From FEB-22 sp003105195 (GTDB lineage: Bacteria; Pseudomonadota; Alphaproteobacteria; Rhizobiales; Xanthobacteraceae), in NCBI GenBank assembly GCA_027493405.1, contig JAOSKV010000047.1, positions 1-64,000 on the forward strand: 64,000 bases of DNA, in the 5' to 3' direction. This document shows positions 9,759 through 20,576 of the stretch, piece by piece. The translations under genes were made by a program, and so were the position numbers. The first letter of the stretch is position 1; the number at the start of each line of letters is the position of its first letter. Below the pieces are notes generated by a model that saw nothing but the letters and a program-made list of their open reading frames with translations, made no database searches and had not been told where the DNA came from.

Positions 9759-10505
<747 letters not shown>

Positions 10506-10507
10506 GC

Positions 10508-11350
10508 TCACAGCCCGACCTCCGCCTCGGCCTCCTCGACCTCCTCGTCCTCGACCCCGAGATAGGCCGCGATCACCTTCTGGTCGTTGCGGATCTCGTC
10601 GGGCGTGCCGTCCGAGATCTTGACGCCGTAGTCGAGCACGACGATGTGATCGGAGATCTCCATCACGACCGACATGTCGTGCTCGATCAAGAGCACCGAG
10701 GTGCCGTGCCCCCTGCCGATCGCCAGCAGGAGGTTGTTGAGCTCGGCGCTCTCGCGGGCATTGAGGCCGGCGGCCGGCTCGTCGAGGCAGAGCAGGACGG
10801 GGTCGGTGCACATCGCGCGCGCGATCTCGAGCCGGCGCTGCTCGCCATAGGCGAGACTGCCGGCCGGGTCGTCGGCGCGGCGCGTCAGGTTGATCTTCTC
10901 GAGCCAGTACTTCGCCTTCTCGATCGCGGCGTGCTCGGCCCGGCGATAGGTCGGCGAGCCGAGCAGGGCGAGGAGGGTGAAGCCGGAGGCGGCCATCAGC
11001 GGGTTGTGCTGCGCCACGATCAGGTTCTCGAGCACGGTCATGCCCGGGAACAGGCGGATGTTCTGGAAGGTGCGGGCGACACGGGCGAGCCAGGCGATGC
11101 GGAAGTCGAGCAGGCGCTCGAGCAGGAACTCCGCGCCGTCCGCGTGCACGAGCCGCATCATGCCCTCGGTCGGCTTGTAGAAGCCCGTGATGCAGTTGAA
11201 CACGGTTGTCTTGCCGGCACCGTTCGGGCCGATCAGCGCCGTGATATGGCCGCGCTGCGCCGTGAAGGAGAGGTCGTTGACGGCGACGAGGCCGCCGAAG
11301 CGCATGGTCAGGTGCTCGACCGAAAGGATCGGATCGGGCGCCGGCCTCAT
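10508..11350 (-). CDS. livG: branched-chain amino acid ABC transporter ATP-binding protein LivG
   Basis: A 280-aa ABC ATPase with LTMRFGGLVAVNDLSF, Walker A GPNGAGKTT, the LivG-specific ARTFQNIRLFPGMTVLEN segment, an ABC signature read as LAYGEQRRLEIA, Walker B LLCLDEPAAGLN and the H-loop LIEHDM. It works with LivF. The C-terminus carries an acidic tail (EDEEVEEAEAEVGL) that extends slightly past the usual end. Start overlaps the livM stop in an ATGA arrangement, indicating translational coupling. Confidence 0.95.
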   Translation of the reverse strand: MRPAPDPILSVEHLTMRFGGLVAVNDLSFTAQRGHITALIGPNGAGKTTVFNCITGFYKPTEGMMRLVHADGAEFLLERLLDFRIAWLARVARTFQNIRLFPGMTVLENLIVAQHNPLMAASGFTLLALLGSPTYRRAEHAAIEKAKYWLEKINLTRRADDPAGSLAYGEQRRLEIARAMCTDPVLLCLDEPAAGLNARESAELNNLLLAIGRGHGTSVLLIEHDMSVVMEISDHIVVLDYGVKISDGTPDEIRNDQKVIAAYLGVEDEEVEEAEAEVGL

Positions 11351-12668
11351 GCGCGGCCCTCCTGCACATGGACGGCCGCGACGGTCTTGCGCTCGAACAG
11401 GTAGACCGAGGGCTCGCGCGCCGAGACCAGGCCGCGCGGGCGCCAGACCATGATCATCACCATGGCGGCGCCGAAGATCAGCATGCGGAACTGCTCGAAG
11501 CCGCGGAACAGCTCGAAGCCGCCGATCATCACCAGCGCCGCGACGGCGACGCCGATCTGCGAGCCCATGCCGCCCAGCACCACGATGGCGAGGATCAGCG
11601 CCGATTCGTGGAACACGAAGGACTCGGGGCTGATGAAGCCCTGGCGGGTGGCGAAGAACGAGCCCGCGAAGCCGCCGAACATGGCGCCCATCGCGAAGGC
11701 CGTGAGCTTGGTGTTGGTGGTGTTGATGCCGAGCGAGCGGCAGGCGATCTCGTCCTCGCGCATCGCCTCCCAGGCGCGGCCCATGGGCAGCCGGCGCACC
11801 CGGATCGTCACCCAGTTGGTGAGCAGCGCCAGGGCGAGGATCAGGTAGTAGAGGAACACGACCCGGTGGGTCGGCGAGAACTCGAGGCCGAAGAAGGCCG
11901 CGAACCCGTTCTCGTCGGCCGTGAAGGGAAGGCCGAAGAAGCTCGGGCGCGGGATCCCCGAGACGCCGTTCGGGCCGCCCGTGAAGCTCTGCCAGTTGAT
12001 CAGCACCAGCCGGATGATCTCGCCGAAGGCGAGGGTGACGATGGCGAGATAGTCGCCGCGCAGGCGCAGCACCGGGAAGCCGAGCAGCACCCCCCAGAAG
12101 GCCGCCAGGATGCCGGCGAGCGGCAGGCAGAGCCAGAACGAGAACCCGAAATAATGGGCGAGCAGGGCGTAGGAATAGGCGCCGACCGCGTAGAAGGCGA
12201 CGTAGCCGAGGTCGAGCAGCCCGGCGAGGCCGACCACGATGTTGAGGCCCCAGCCGAGCATCACGTAGGTCAGCACCATGATGGCGAGGTCGAGCAGGTA
12301 GCGGTCGTCGTAGAACAGCGCCGGCACGGCGAGCGCGAAGCCGAGCAGGGCCGGGGCGAACAGCCGTCCGATGCGGGCGAGGAAGGCCGAGACCTGCACC
12401 GGCAGGGCGCTCGCGAACGAGATGCGCCGCTCGAAGAACACGAGCTCCTTCAGGAACGCGACGGCGAAGACCGCCGCCACCAGGGCGACGACCAGCCCGG
12501 GCCGGGCCGTCACCTCGAGGGCGCCGCCGGCCCCGCCGTCGGTGCGCAAACCGATGAGCAGCGAGAACAGGCCGAAGGCGACCGCGGCCGAGAGGGCGGC
12601 GCTCTTGAGGGCGCCGGCCACGTCGAAGGTGCGGGCCGGCTTCGCGGCGGGCTCGTTCTCGACCGCGC

Positions 12669-12672
<4 letters not shown>
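11347..12672 (-). CDS. livM: branched-chain amino acid ABC transporter permease LivM
   Basis: A 441-aa polytopic inner-membrane permease with the LivM hallmark region ALGLNIVVG-type (here GWGLNIVVGLAGLLDLGYVA), LRLRGDYLAIVTLAFGEI and the ABC-contact loop AWEAMREDEIACRSLGIN. The N-terminal ~100 residues before the core form an extra soluble/membrane extension, as in many rhizobial LivM proteins. It overlaps livH and livG by 4 bases on each side. Confidence 0.94.
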
Positions 12673-13583
<911 letters not shown>

Positions 13584-13884
13584 GCCTGCGCCGCGCCCCC
13601 GTGACCGACCCCTTGCGATCGTTCCCCGCGATCGTCCCTTCCCGCCGCGCCGAGGGCGGTCGAAAGCGAAGTCTTAACAGGGGCCTCCCCGGGCGGCAAC
13701 GGCCGGCGCTCGCGCCGTTTCGCCGCGAGGAAGCGCGTAACCCGGATGAGCGGGAGCCAAATGCGGGCTCGACCGCGACAGGCTCCCGGGTCTCACTGCG
13801 CTCCCGGAGCTACAGGAACCGGGGCGGGAGCGATGTGGCCCGCCCCGGAACGCATGCGATGGTCGGTAGCGGGAGGAGGGATCG
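13584..13884. other. divergent intergenic region, no gene seen
   Basis: About 300 bases between livH (leftward) and the flavoprotein gene (rightward). It should hold both promoters, but no convincing -35/-10 pair or operator palindrome was recognised. A GGAGGAGG ribosome-binding site precedes the rightward gene. Confidence 0.5.
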
Positions 13885-15540
13885 ATGGTCTACGACGCGG
13901 ACGTCATCATCGTGGGTGCCGGGCTCGCCGGGCTGGTGGCGGCGTGCGAGCTCGCCGAGGCCCGGCGCAAGGTCGTCGTGGTCGATCAGGAGGGCGCGCA
14001 GGCGCTGGGCGGCCAGGCCTTCTGGTCGCTCGGCGGGCTGTTCCTGGTCGACTCGCCAGAGCAGCGGCGGATGCGGATCCGGGACTCTCATGATCTCGCG
14101 CTCGCGGACTGGATGGGCACCGCCGGCTTCGACCGCGAGGAGGACCACTGGCCGCGCAGATGGGCGGAGGCCTATGTGGCATTCGCGGCCGGCGAGAAGC
14201 GCTCCTGGCTGAGGGCGCGCGGGCTGCGCTTCTTCCCCGTGGTCGGCTGGGCGGAGCGCGGCGGCGGCAATGCCACCGGGCACGGGAATTCGGTGCCGCG
14301 CTTCCATCTCGCCTGGGGCACCGGCCCGGGCGTGGTCGAGCCGTTCGCGGCGCGGGCGCTGGATGCGGCGCGCGAAGGCGTGATCGCGTTCCGGTTCCGG
14401 CACCGGGTGAACGAGATCACCCGCACGGGCGGCAGCGTCGACGGGGTGCGGGGCGACGTGCTCGCGCCGAGCGACGCAGCGCGCGGGCGCAAGATCTCGC
14501 GCGAGGTCGTGGGCGCGTTCGAGCTGCGCGCGCCCTGCGTGATCGTCGCCGCGGGCGGCATCGGCGGAAATCACGAGCTCGTCCGCGAAAACTGGCCGGC
14601 CCGGCTCGGGGCACCGCCGCGCCGGCTGATCACCGGCGTGCCGGACCACGTCGACGGCCGCATGCTGGCGATCACCGAGGCGGCGGGCGGGCGGGTCATC
14701 AACCGCGACCGCATGTGGCACTACGTGGAGGGCGTGAAGAACTTCGACCCGATCTGGACCGACCACGCGATCCGCATCCTGCCGGGTCCCTCCTCGCTCT
14801 GGCTCGACGCGCGCGGGAACCGGCTGCCGGTGCCGCTCTATCCGGGCTTCGACACGCTGGCGACGCTGCGCCACATCATGCACACCGGCTACGACCATTC
14901 CTGGTTCATCCTGAACCAGCGGATCATCGCCAAGGAGTTCGCGCTCTCGGGTTCGGAGCAGAACCCGGACATCACCAGCAAGAGCTGGCGCCAGGTGATC
15001 CGCCGCGCGACCAAGGGCCTGCCGGCGCCCGTGAAGGCGTTCATGGACAAGGGCGAGGACTTCATCGTCGAGCGCGAGCTCGCCCCACTGGTCGCGCGCA
15101 TGAACGCGCTCGCGGGCGAGAGCCTGCTGACGCCGGAGCGGGTCGAGCACGAGATCCGCGCGCGCGACCGGCAGATCGACAATCCCTTCGGAAAGGACAT
15201 GCAGGTGGTCGCGCTGCGCGGCACGCGCAGCTATCTGGGCGACCGGCTGATCCGCACCGCGCCGCCGCACAAGCTGCTCGATCCGGCGGCGGGGCCGCTG
15301 ATCGCGGTCAGGCTCAACATCCTCACGCGCAAGACGCTGGGCGGGCTCGAGACCGACCTCGAGAGCCGCGTGCTCGGCGCCGGCGGCGCGCCGGTGCCGG
15401 GCCTCTACGCGGCGGGCGAGGTCGCGGGCTTCGGCGGCGGCGGCGTGCACGGCTATGCGGCGCTCGAGGGCACCTTCCTCGGCGGCTGCATCTTCTCGGG
15501 GCGCGCCGCGGGCCGCGCGGCCGCGGCGGCGACGCGGTGA
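13885..15540 (+). CDS. FAD-binding dehydrogenase, ketosteroid-dehydrogenase/fumarate-reductase-like
   Basis: A 551-aa flavoprotein of the FAD_binding_2 (fumarate reductase/KstD) type. The nucleotide-binding motif IIVGAGLAGLVAACELAE is at the N-terminus, IVAAGGIGGNHELV lies mid-protein, and the C-terminal GLYAAGEVAGFGGGGVHGY closes the FAD site. Members oxidise or reduce C=C bonds in steroids, dicarboxylates and alicyclic acids; the substrate here is unknown. A strong GGAGGAGG ribosome-binding site supports the start. It precedes an HpaB-type monooxygenase and its reductase, so a role in ring degradation is inferred from context only. Confidence 0.82.
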   Translation: MVYDADVIIVGAGLAGLVAACELAEARRKVVVVDQEGAQALGGQAFWSLGGLFLVDSPEQRRMRIRDSHDLALADWMGTAGFDREEDHWPRRWAEAYVAFAAGEKRSWLRARGLRFFPVVGWAERGGGNATGHGNSVPRFHLAWGTGPGVVEPFAARALDAAREGVIAFRFRHRVNEITRTGGSVDGVRGDVLAPSDAARGRKISREVVGAFELRAPCVIVAAGGIGGNHELVRENWPARLGAPPRRLITGVPDHVDGRMLAITEAAGGRVINRDRMWHYVEGVKNFDPIWTDHAIRILPGPSSLWLDARGNRLPVPLYPGFDTLATLRHIMHTGYDHSWFILNQRIIAKEFALSGSEQNPDITSKSWRQVIRRATKGLPAPVKAFMDKGEDFIVERELAPLVARMNALAGESLLTPERVEHEIRARDRQIDNPFGKDMQVVALRGTRSYLGDRLIRTAPPHKLLDPAAGPLIAVRLNILTRKTLGGLETDLESRVLGAGGAPVPGLYAAGEVAGFGGGGVHGYAALEGTFLGGCIFSGRAAGRAAAAATR

Positions 15541-15549
15541 ACCCGGAAT

Positions 15550-15715
15550 GTAGGGCGGGCACGAGCGTTGCACGGCGGTCATGCCTGCCGAGAGGACGAG
15601 AGCGCTCCTGCCCACGCGTTCCGCCGCGACAACGTCCGTGTGGGCCCAAGGCGCGCGCCGCGGGGCGCATGGCGCATCGCCTCGGCGCGCCTTCGCCCAC
15701 CCTAAAGGATTGTCC
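15550..15715. repeat. GTAGGG...CACCCTA intergenic palindromic element
   Basis: A roughly 165-bp element beginning GTAGGGCGGGCACGAGCG and ending TTCGCCCACCCTAA. It shares the ends and several internal words (GCCCACGCG, GGCGCATG, CTTCGCCCACCCTA) with the 132-bp copies flanking the RAYT gene, so it looks like a diverged family member. Confidence 0.65.
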
Positions 15716-15813
15716 CAGCCTTCCCGGGTTTTGTACCTTGCGCCGCAGGGAGGTCCGGGGATCGTGAACGCAACGACAGCGCGGGAATCGCGCGGCACAC
15801 GAGGGAACCCCCA

Positions 15814-17394
15814 ATGGCGCAGAGCAAGCCCGAGGATGCGATCGCCGGTGCGGCGCGGCCGTTCACCGGCAAGGAGTATCTGGAGAGCCTGCGCGACGAG
15901 CGCGAGGTCTATATCCAGGGCGAGCGGGTCGGCGACGTCACGACGCATCCGGCCTTCCGCAACGCCGCGCGCTCGATCGCCCGGCTCTACGACGCGCTGC
16001 ACGACGCGAAGCACCAGGAGGCGCTGACGAGCCCGACCGACACCGGCTCGGGCGGCTTCACCCACAAGTTCTTCCGCGTCGCGCGCTCGCGCGAGGACCT
16101 GATCGCCCAGCGCGGCGCCATCGCCCACTGGGCGCGCATGACCTACGGCTGGATGGGGCGCACGCCCGACTACAAGGCGTCGCTGATGAACACGCTCGGC
16201 GCGCACCACGACTTCTACGGCAAGTTCTCCGACAACGCGAAGCGCTGGTACCGGCGCGCGCAGGAGCACGTGCTGTTCATGAACCACGCCATCGTCAACC
16301 CGCCGGTCGACCGCGCCAAGGCGGCCGACCAGGTGAAGGACGTGTTCATCACCATCCAGAAGGAGACCGACGCCGGCATCTACGTCTCGGGCGCGAAGGT
16401 GGTCGCGACCTCCTCGGCGCTCACCCACTACAACTTCCTCGGCCAGAACGCCGCGATGCCGATCAACGATTCGGACCTCGCCGTGATGTTCATCGCGCCG
16501 ATGAACGCGCCCGGCGTGAAGCTGTTCTGCCGCACCTCCTACGAGATGATCGCGAGCGTGCTCGGCACGCCGTTCGACTACCCGCTGTCCTCGCGCTTCG
16601 ACGAGAACGACGCGATCTTCGTGTTCGACAACGTGCTGATCCCGTGGGAGGACGTGCTGGTCCACCGCGACGTGGAGAAGATCAAGATCTTCTATCCGCG
16701 TTCGGGCTTCCTCAACGGCTTCCAGTTCCAGGGCTGCACGCGCTTCGCCGTGAAGCTCGACTTCCTGGTCGGCATCCTCGCCAAGGCGCTGCGCGCCACC
16801 GGCTCCGACGAGTTCCGCGGCAACCAGGCGATGCTCGGCGAGGTGATCGCCTGGCGCAACCTGTTCTGGGCGATCTCCGACGCCATGGCGATGAACCCGG
16901 TGCCGTGGGTCGGCGACACGGTGCTGCCGAACGCGCAGTCGGGCGCGAGCTACCGGGTGTTCGCGGGCGACGCCTACGGGCGGATCAAGGAGATCGTCGA
17001 GAAGATCGTCGCCTCGGCGCTGATCTACCTGCCGTCCTCGGCGCGCGATTTCGCCAACCCGGCGATCGACAGGTACCTCGCGAAATACGTGCGCGGCTCG
17101 AACAACATCGAGTACCGCGAGCGCATCAAGATCATGAAGCTGCTGTGGGACGCGATCGGCACCGAGTTCGGCGGGCGCCACGAGCTCTACGAGATCAACT
17201 ACGCGGGCAACCACGAGGACATCCGCATCCAGTGCATGTTCAACGCGCGCGGCTCGGGCGCGCTCGACGGCATGATCGCGCTCGCCGAGCAGTGCATGGC
17301 CGACTACGACGAGAGCGGCTGGAAGGACCCGGCCTGGCTCGATCCCGACGACGTCGCCTACGGTTTCGGCGCGAACGCGCGCGCCGCGGAGTGA
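15814..17394 (+). CDS. 4-hydroxyphenylacetate 3-monooxygenase-type oxygenase (HpaB family)
   Basis: A 526-aa member of the two-component FADH2-dependent aromatic hydroxylases (HpaB/PvcC family, acyl-CoA-dehydrogenase-like fold). Family features include the N-terminal FTGKEYLESLRDEREVYI segment, FITIQKETDAGIYVSGAKVV, NVLIPWEDVLVHRD and the C-terminal YEINYAGNHEDIRIQ. It hydroxylates a phenolic substrate using reduced flavin from a separate reductase, which is present 130 bases downstream. True substrate unknown; hydroxyphenylacetate or another phenol is possible. Confidence 0.88.
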   Translation: MAQSKPEDAIAGAARPFTGKEYLESLRDEREVYIQGERVGDVTTHPAFRNAARSIARLYDALHDAKHQEALTSPTDTGSGGFTHKFFRVARSREDLIAQRGAIAHWARMTYGWMGRTPDYKASLMNTLGAHHDFYGKFSDNAKRWYRRAQEHVLFMNHAIVNPPVDRAKAADQVKDVFITIQKETDAGIYVSGAKVVATSSALTHYNFLGQNAAMPINDSDLAVMFIAPMNAPGVKLFCRTSYEMIASVLGTPFDYPLSSRFDENDAIFVFDNVLIPWEDVLVHRDVEKIKIFYPRSGFLNGFQFQGCTRFAVKLDFLVGILAKALRATGSDEFRGNQAMLGEVIAWRNLFWAISDAMAMNPVPWVGDTVLPNAQSGASYRVFAGDAYGRIKEIVEKIVASALIYLPSSARDFANPAIDRYLAKYVRGSNNIEYRERIKIMKLLWDAIGTEFGGRHELYEINYAGNHEDIRIQCMFNARGSGALDGMIALAEQCMADYDESGWKDPAWLDPDDVAYGFGANARAAE

Positions 17395-17521
17395 GGCGCG
17401 GCATGGGGCATCCCGATCGGCCGCATGACGACGAATAATGCGCCGGAACCGAAGGCGCGCTTGCATGAGCGGCGCGAATGCCCATGATCGGCCGCGTGCT
17501 GCGCGTCCCAGCCGGGTGCCG

Positions 17522-18076
17522 ATGAGCTGGATCGACCAACGTCCCGACGATGCCATGGCGGGCGCCTTCGAGGCGATCGGCCCGCAGCCGGTCGCGACCG
17601 TGGAGCCCGCGCGCTTCCGCGAAGCCATGAGCCGGCTCGGCGCCGCCGTGCACGTGATCACCACCGCGGGGGCGGGCGGGCGCGCCGGCGTCACCGCGAC
17701 CGCGGTGTGCTCGGTCTCGGACCAGCCGCCGACGCTGCTCGCCTGCCTCAACCGCCGCAGCTTCGCCTGCGCGGCGCTCGCCGAGAACGGCGTGTTCTGC
17801 GTGAACGTGCTCAGTGCCGACGCGGAAGCCGCCGCCGACGCCTTCGCGGGGCGGGGCGGGCTCTCCATGGAGGAGCGCTTCGCGGGCGCGGCCTGGACCA
17901 TGCTCGCGACCGGCGCGCCGGTGCTCGAGAGCGCCGTGGTGGCGTTCGACTGCCGTGTCGTCGAGGTGAAGGCGGTCGCGACCCACAACGTGTTCTTCGC
18001 GGCCGTGGAGGCGATCAGGCTCGGCGTGCCCGGACCCGCGCTGCTCTACCACGAGCGCGGCTACAAGCAGGTGTGA
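17522..18076 (+). CDS. flavin reductase (HpaC-like) partner of the HpaB-type oxygenase
   Basis: A ~184-aa flavin:NAD(P)H reductase with the family pattern FREAMSRLGAAVHVIT, AGVTATAVCSVSDQPPTLLACLN and NGVFCVNVLS. It would supply reduced flavin to the preceding monooxygenase. The start is uncertain: ATGs at 17438, 17465 and 17522 are in frame. The last gives MSWIDQRPDDAMAG, closest to the usual N-terminus, but its ribosome-binding site is weak. Same strand and close spacing suggest one operon with the two upstream genes. Confidence 0.83.
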   Translation: MSWIDQRPDDAMAGAFEAIGPQPVATVEPARFREAMSRLGAAVHVITTAGAGGRAGVTATAVCSVSDQPPTLLACLNRRSFACAALAENGVFCVNVLSADAEAAADAFAGRGGLSMEERFAGAAWTMLATGAPVLESAVVAFDCRVVEVKAVATHNVFFAAVEAIRLGVPGPALLYHERGYKQV

Positions 18077-18150
18077 GGCGCCGGGCGCCGTGATCGATCG
18101 TGGAGAAGCAGGGGAGGACGCGCGCCGGAGCCCGGCACGCGTCCGCAAGA

Positions 18151-18234
18151 TCAGCTCAGGCCGCCGAAGGCCCAGATCAACAGGATGATGGGCAGCGGAA
18201 TGCCGATCATCCAGAGCAGGAACGCACGTCCCAT
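18151..18234 (-). CDS. 27-residue small membrane protein
   Basis: On the minus strand an ATG at 18234 opens a 27-codon frame beginning MGRAFLLW, followed by one continuous hydrophobic helix rich in Ile, Leu and Pro and ending FGGLS, then TGA. The composition is clearly that of a single-pass membrane peptide, unlike random sequence at this GC content. I recall similar short proteins annotated as hypothetical in rhizobia. It lies between the flavin reductase and the AraC gene. Too short for most gene finders. Confidence 0.6.
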   Translation of the reverse strand: MGRAFLLWMIGIPLPIILLIWAFGGLS

Positions 18235-18379
18235 GACACAGCCCTTTCCTCATCGTCGGGTCGTCGGGAAAACGCCGCCTCGGGAGGAAAGTTCCGCGCC
18301 GGCGCGCGCCGGCGCGCGCCCCGCCGGGCCGGCGTGGAGCGCCCTACAAGACGGGCGCACGCAGCGCTATGCTGCAGGC

Positions 18380-19276
18380 ATGTCCACCGCGCCCGGCCTG
18401 CCGCTGTTCCACCTCTATGGCGATCCGCCCGAGGAGCAGGCGTTCGACTTCATCCATGTCGAGACCATCGCGTCGCGCTCCTCGGTGAACGACTGGACGA
18501 TCCTGGCGCACCGGCACGCGGACCTGTTCCAGATCCTGCTGATCGAGCGCGGCGGCGGTGAGATGACCTACGAGACCGCGCGGCTGCCGTTCTCGGCGCC
18601 GGCCGCGATCCTGGTGCCGACCGGCGCGGCGCACGGCTTCCGCTTCCGCCCGCAGATCACCGAGGGCTGGGTGGTGAGCTTCACCGAGGACCTGGCGGTG
18701 GCGCTCGGCGACCGCAGCGGCGCCGCGCTCAAGCGGCTGAAGGCGCTGGCGGGCGAGCCCGTGATCCCGCTCTCCGGGTCGGGCGACGCGCGGCGGCTGG
18801 CGCGGCTCTGCGCCGACCTCTACGAGGAGCATTCGCTGGCGCGCGAGGGCTACCGGCTCGCCATGCGCAGCCTGCTGGCGCTGGTCGCGATCGAGGTGGC
18901 GCGGCTCGCGGCGAGCCGCGCGCGCACCGGCGCGGTGACGCTCGCGCCCGCCGACGCCACGGTCGAGGCGCTGCGCCGGCTGATCGAGGAGCATTTCCGC
19001 AAGGAGCGCCAGATCGGCTTCCCCGCGGGGGGGGGGGGGAAGACGCCGGACCGGCTCAACGACCACGTCAAGCGCGCGACCGGCATCACGGTCGGCCACC
19101 TGATCCGCCAGCGCGTGCTCACCGAGGCGAAGCGAGCGCTGGTGTTCACCAACCAGGCGATCCACGAGATCGCCTACGACCTCGACTTCTCCGACCCCTC
19201 GCATTTCGCGCGCTTCTTCCGCAAGCAGACGGGCTCGACGCCACACGGCTTCCGCGAGGGGCGGGGCGGGAGCTGA
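18380..19276 (+). CDS. AraC-family regulator with a poly-G defect in its DNA-binding domain
   Basis: A 298-aa protein: an N-terminal cupin-like effector domain (HRHADLFQILLIERGGGEMTY, AAILVPTGAAHGFRF) and a C-terminal AraC helix-turn-helix (DHVKRATGITVGHLIRQRVL, then IHEIAYDLDFSDPSHFARFFRK). This layout matches PobR-type activators of aromatic-acid genes, suggesting control of the neighbouring oxygenase or pca genes (inference). A run of 13 G (19027-19039) encodes AGGGG where the first helix-turn-helix normally reads like YADRLGM. The frame is kept but the helix is lost, probably a sequence artefact. The ATG at 18380 fits the domain start; upstream ATGs would add ~65 unrelated residues. Confidence 0.85.
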   Translation: MSTAPGLPLFHLYGDPPEEQAFDFIHVETIASRSSVNDWTILAHRHADLFQILLIERGGGEMTYETARLPFSAPAAILVPTGAAHGFRFRPQITEGWVVSFTEDLAVALGDRSGAALKRLKALAGEPVIPLSGSGDARRLARLCADLYEEHSLAREGYRLAMRSLLALVAIEVARLAASRARTGAVTLAPADATVEALRRLIEEHFRKERQIGFPAGGGGKTPDRLNDHVKRATGITVGHLIRQRVLTEAKRALVFTNQAIHEIAYDLDFSDPSHFARFFRKQTGSTPHGFREGRGGS

Positions 19277-19370
19277 GCCTTCCGGCCGGCGTTAACGATC
19301 AATCAACCATGCGATTGCCGCCCCGGCGCGGGCGTGTTCGACTCGCAGCCGAAACGCATACGAGGCATCG

Positions 19371-19847
19371 ATGCGACGCCTGCGCGCCGCCGCCCGGATC
19401 GCGGCCTACCTGGTGCTCGTGCTGCTCGCGGCCGTCTGGGCCGCGGGACGGCCTGACGAGCCTGCGCGAGCCGCTGCTCGACATCGGCCGCGCGCGGGCC
19501 GGCGACGGCCTGGTCGCGATCGGCGGCACGCTCGGGCTTTCGCCGCAGAGCGTGACGAACCTCGCGCTCGCGCTCGCCGGCATGAAGCTGATGCTCGCCG
19601 CCTGCCTGATCCTCGCGGTGGCGACGGCCGCCTTCGAGACGGCGCGCCGCCGCGTCGCCGACGACGCGATGCTCGATGTCGGCGTGTTCCTCTCGGCCGC
19701 CGCGAGCGCGATCGCGGCCGTGCCGGTGCTCGTGCAAGGCGGCGTGCCGCTGCAGGCCGCGCTCGGCGAGCTCCTCCTGTGCGCCATCGCGAGCGGCCTC
19801 GCCCTGTGGGGGCGGGGGCGATGGCGCCGCAGGAGATGGCCGCGTAG
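19371..19847 (+). CDS. hypothetical membrane protein, frameshifted
   Basis: The N-terminus MRRLRAAARIAAYLVLVLLAAVWAA is in one frame and continues near 19446 in another as DGLTSLREPLLDIGRARAGDG, followed by two or three membrane segments (LALALAGMKLMLAACLILAVAT, GVFLSAAASAIAAVPVLV, ALGELLLCAIASGLALWG). A further shift near 19810-19825 would lead to the stop TAG at 19845-19847. That TAG is also part of the GTAGGGTG end of the adjacent repeat. Total about 155-160 aa. No family recognised; membrane topology is the only inference. Confidence 0.5.
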   Translation: MRRLRAAARIAAYLVLVLLAAVWAAGRPDEPARAAARHRPRAGRRRPGRDRRHARAFAAERDEPRARARRHEADARRLPDPRGGDGRLRDGAPPRRRRRDARCRRVPLGRRERDRGRAGARARRRAAAGRARRAPPVRHRERPRPVGAGAMAPQEMAA

Positions 19848-19996
19848 GGTGGGTACGGCGCGCCGAGGCGCTCGCGAATCGTCGCGGCGTCGATCGCGCC
19901 GTGCCCACGCGTGGGCGCGGCGGTGCAGCGCCGGCGCATGTGGGCTCGCGCTCGGGCCGCCTTCGCCCACCCTACGCCTTGCCGGTCTCCTGCAGC
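19838..19996. repeat. left 159-bp direct repeat flanking the RAYT gene
   Basis: Identical to 20577-20735 except for one A/G difference (158 of 159). It contains a 132-bp element with inverted ends, GTAGGGTG (19844) and CACCCTAC (to 19975). Beyond it lie 21 bases that copy the last codons of pcaC. Confidence 0.9.
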
Positions 19997-20008
19997 GGCG
20001 CGTCCGGA

Positions 20009-20539
20009 TCATTCCCCGAACGAGCCGCTCGGATCGGTGACGTCGCCGCCCCAATCTTGCGGCAGCGCACCGCGTGCGACCTCCCGATGGAAGCTGCTGT
20101 GGGGCCAATCACGCACCCGCGTCACGAGGCGGTGCTTGACGGGATTGAAATGGATGTAGTCGACGTGGCGCGCCAGATCGCGGTCGCCGCGAATGGCGTG
20201 CTCCCAGTAACGGCGCTGCCAAATGCCCTTCTCCCGGTGTCGGATCTTGCTCATGGAGCGCGTAGGGGCCGCGGGCAGGCGCCTGGAGAGGCCTCCCTTG
20301 ATCAGGCTCCATTGCAACGGATAGTTCGTGTCGCCGTCGGGAAGAGACCAGATCGCGTGCAAGTGATCCGGCAGGATACAGATCGCGATCGTCTCGAAGG
20401 GATGCCGCTCCTGGGTCGTGCGATAGGCTTGGCGGAGCAAATCGACGTGGCGCACCAGCAGGTCGCTACCGCGGTCTGCGAGCGTCGCGGTGAAGAAATA
20501 CGTGCCACCGGCAAGCTTGGCCCGTCGATACCTGGACAT
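20009..20539 (-). CDS. REP-associated tyrosine transposase (RAYT)
   Basis: A 176-aa Y1/HUH-superfamily transposase of the REP-associated type. It starts MSRYRRAKLAGGTYFFTATL, carries the metal-binding HUH motif as HLH in ILPDHLHAIW, and the C-terminal HVDYIHFNPVKHRLV segment that bears the catalytic tyrosine and is diagnostic for RAYTs. These enzymes cut and join single-stranded palindromic repeats. It is bracketed by two near-identical 159-bp repeats (739-bp period), whose palindromic cores are probably its substrates. It appears intact. Confidence 0.93.
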   Translation of the reverse strand: MSRYRRAKLAGGTYFFTATLADRGSDLLVRHVDLLRQAYRTTQERHPFETIAICILPDHLHAIWSLPDGDTNYPLQWSLIKGGLSRRLPAAPTRSMSKIRHREKGIWQRRYWEHAIRGDRDLARHVDYIHFNPVKHRLVTRVRDWPHSSFHREVARGALPQDWGGDVTDPSGSFGE

Positions 20540-20576
20540 ACAGGCATCATATACGGGAGCGAGCCGCATCGCACAG

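Noticed and set aside
13810..17988. A 1392-residue open frame on the minus strand
   Set aside because: It is antisense to the flavoprotein, oxygenase and reductase genes, which have clear family motifs. Its composition (Arg/Ala/His-rich, repetitive) is that of an antisense frame in GC-rich coding DNA.
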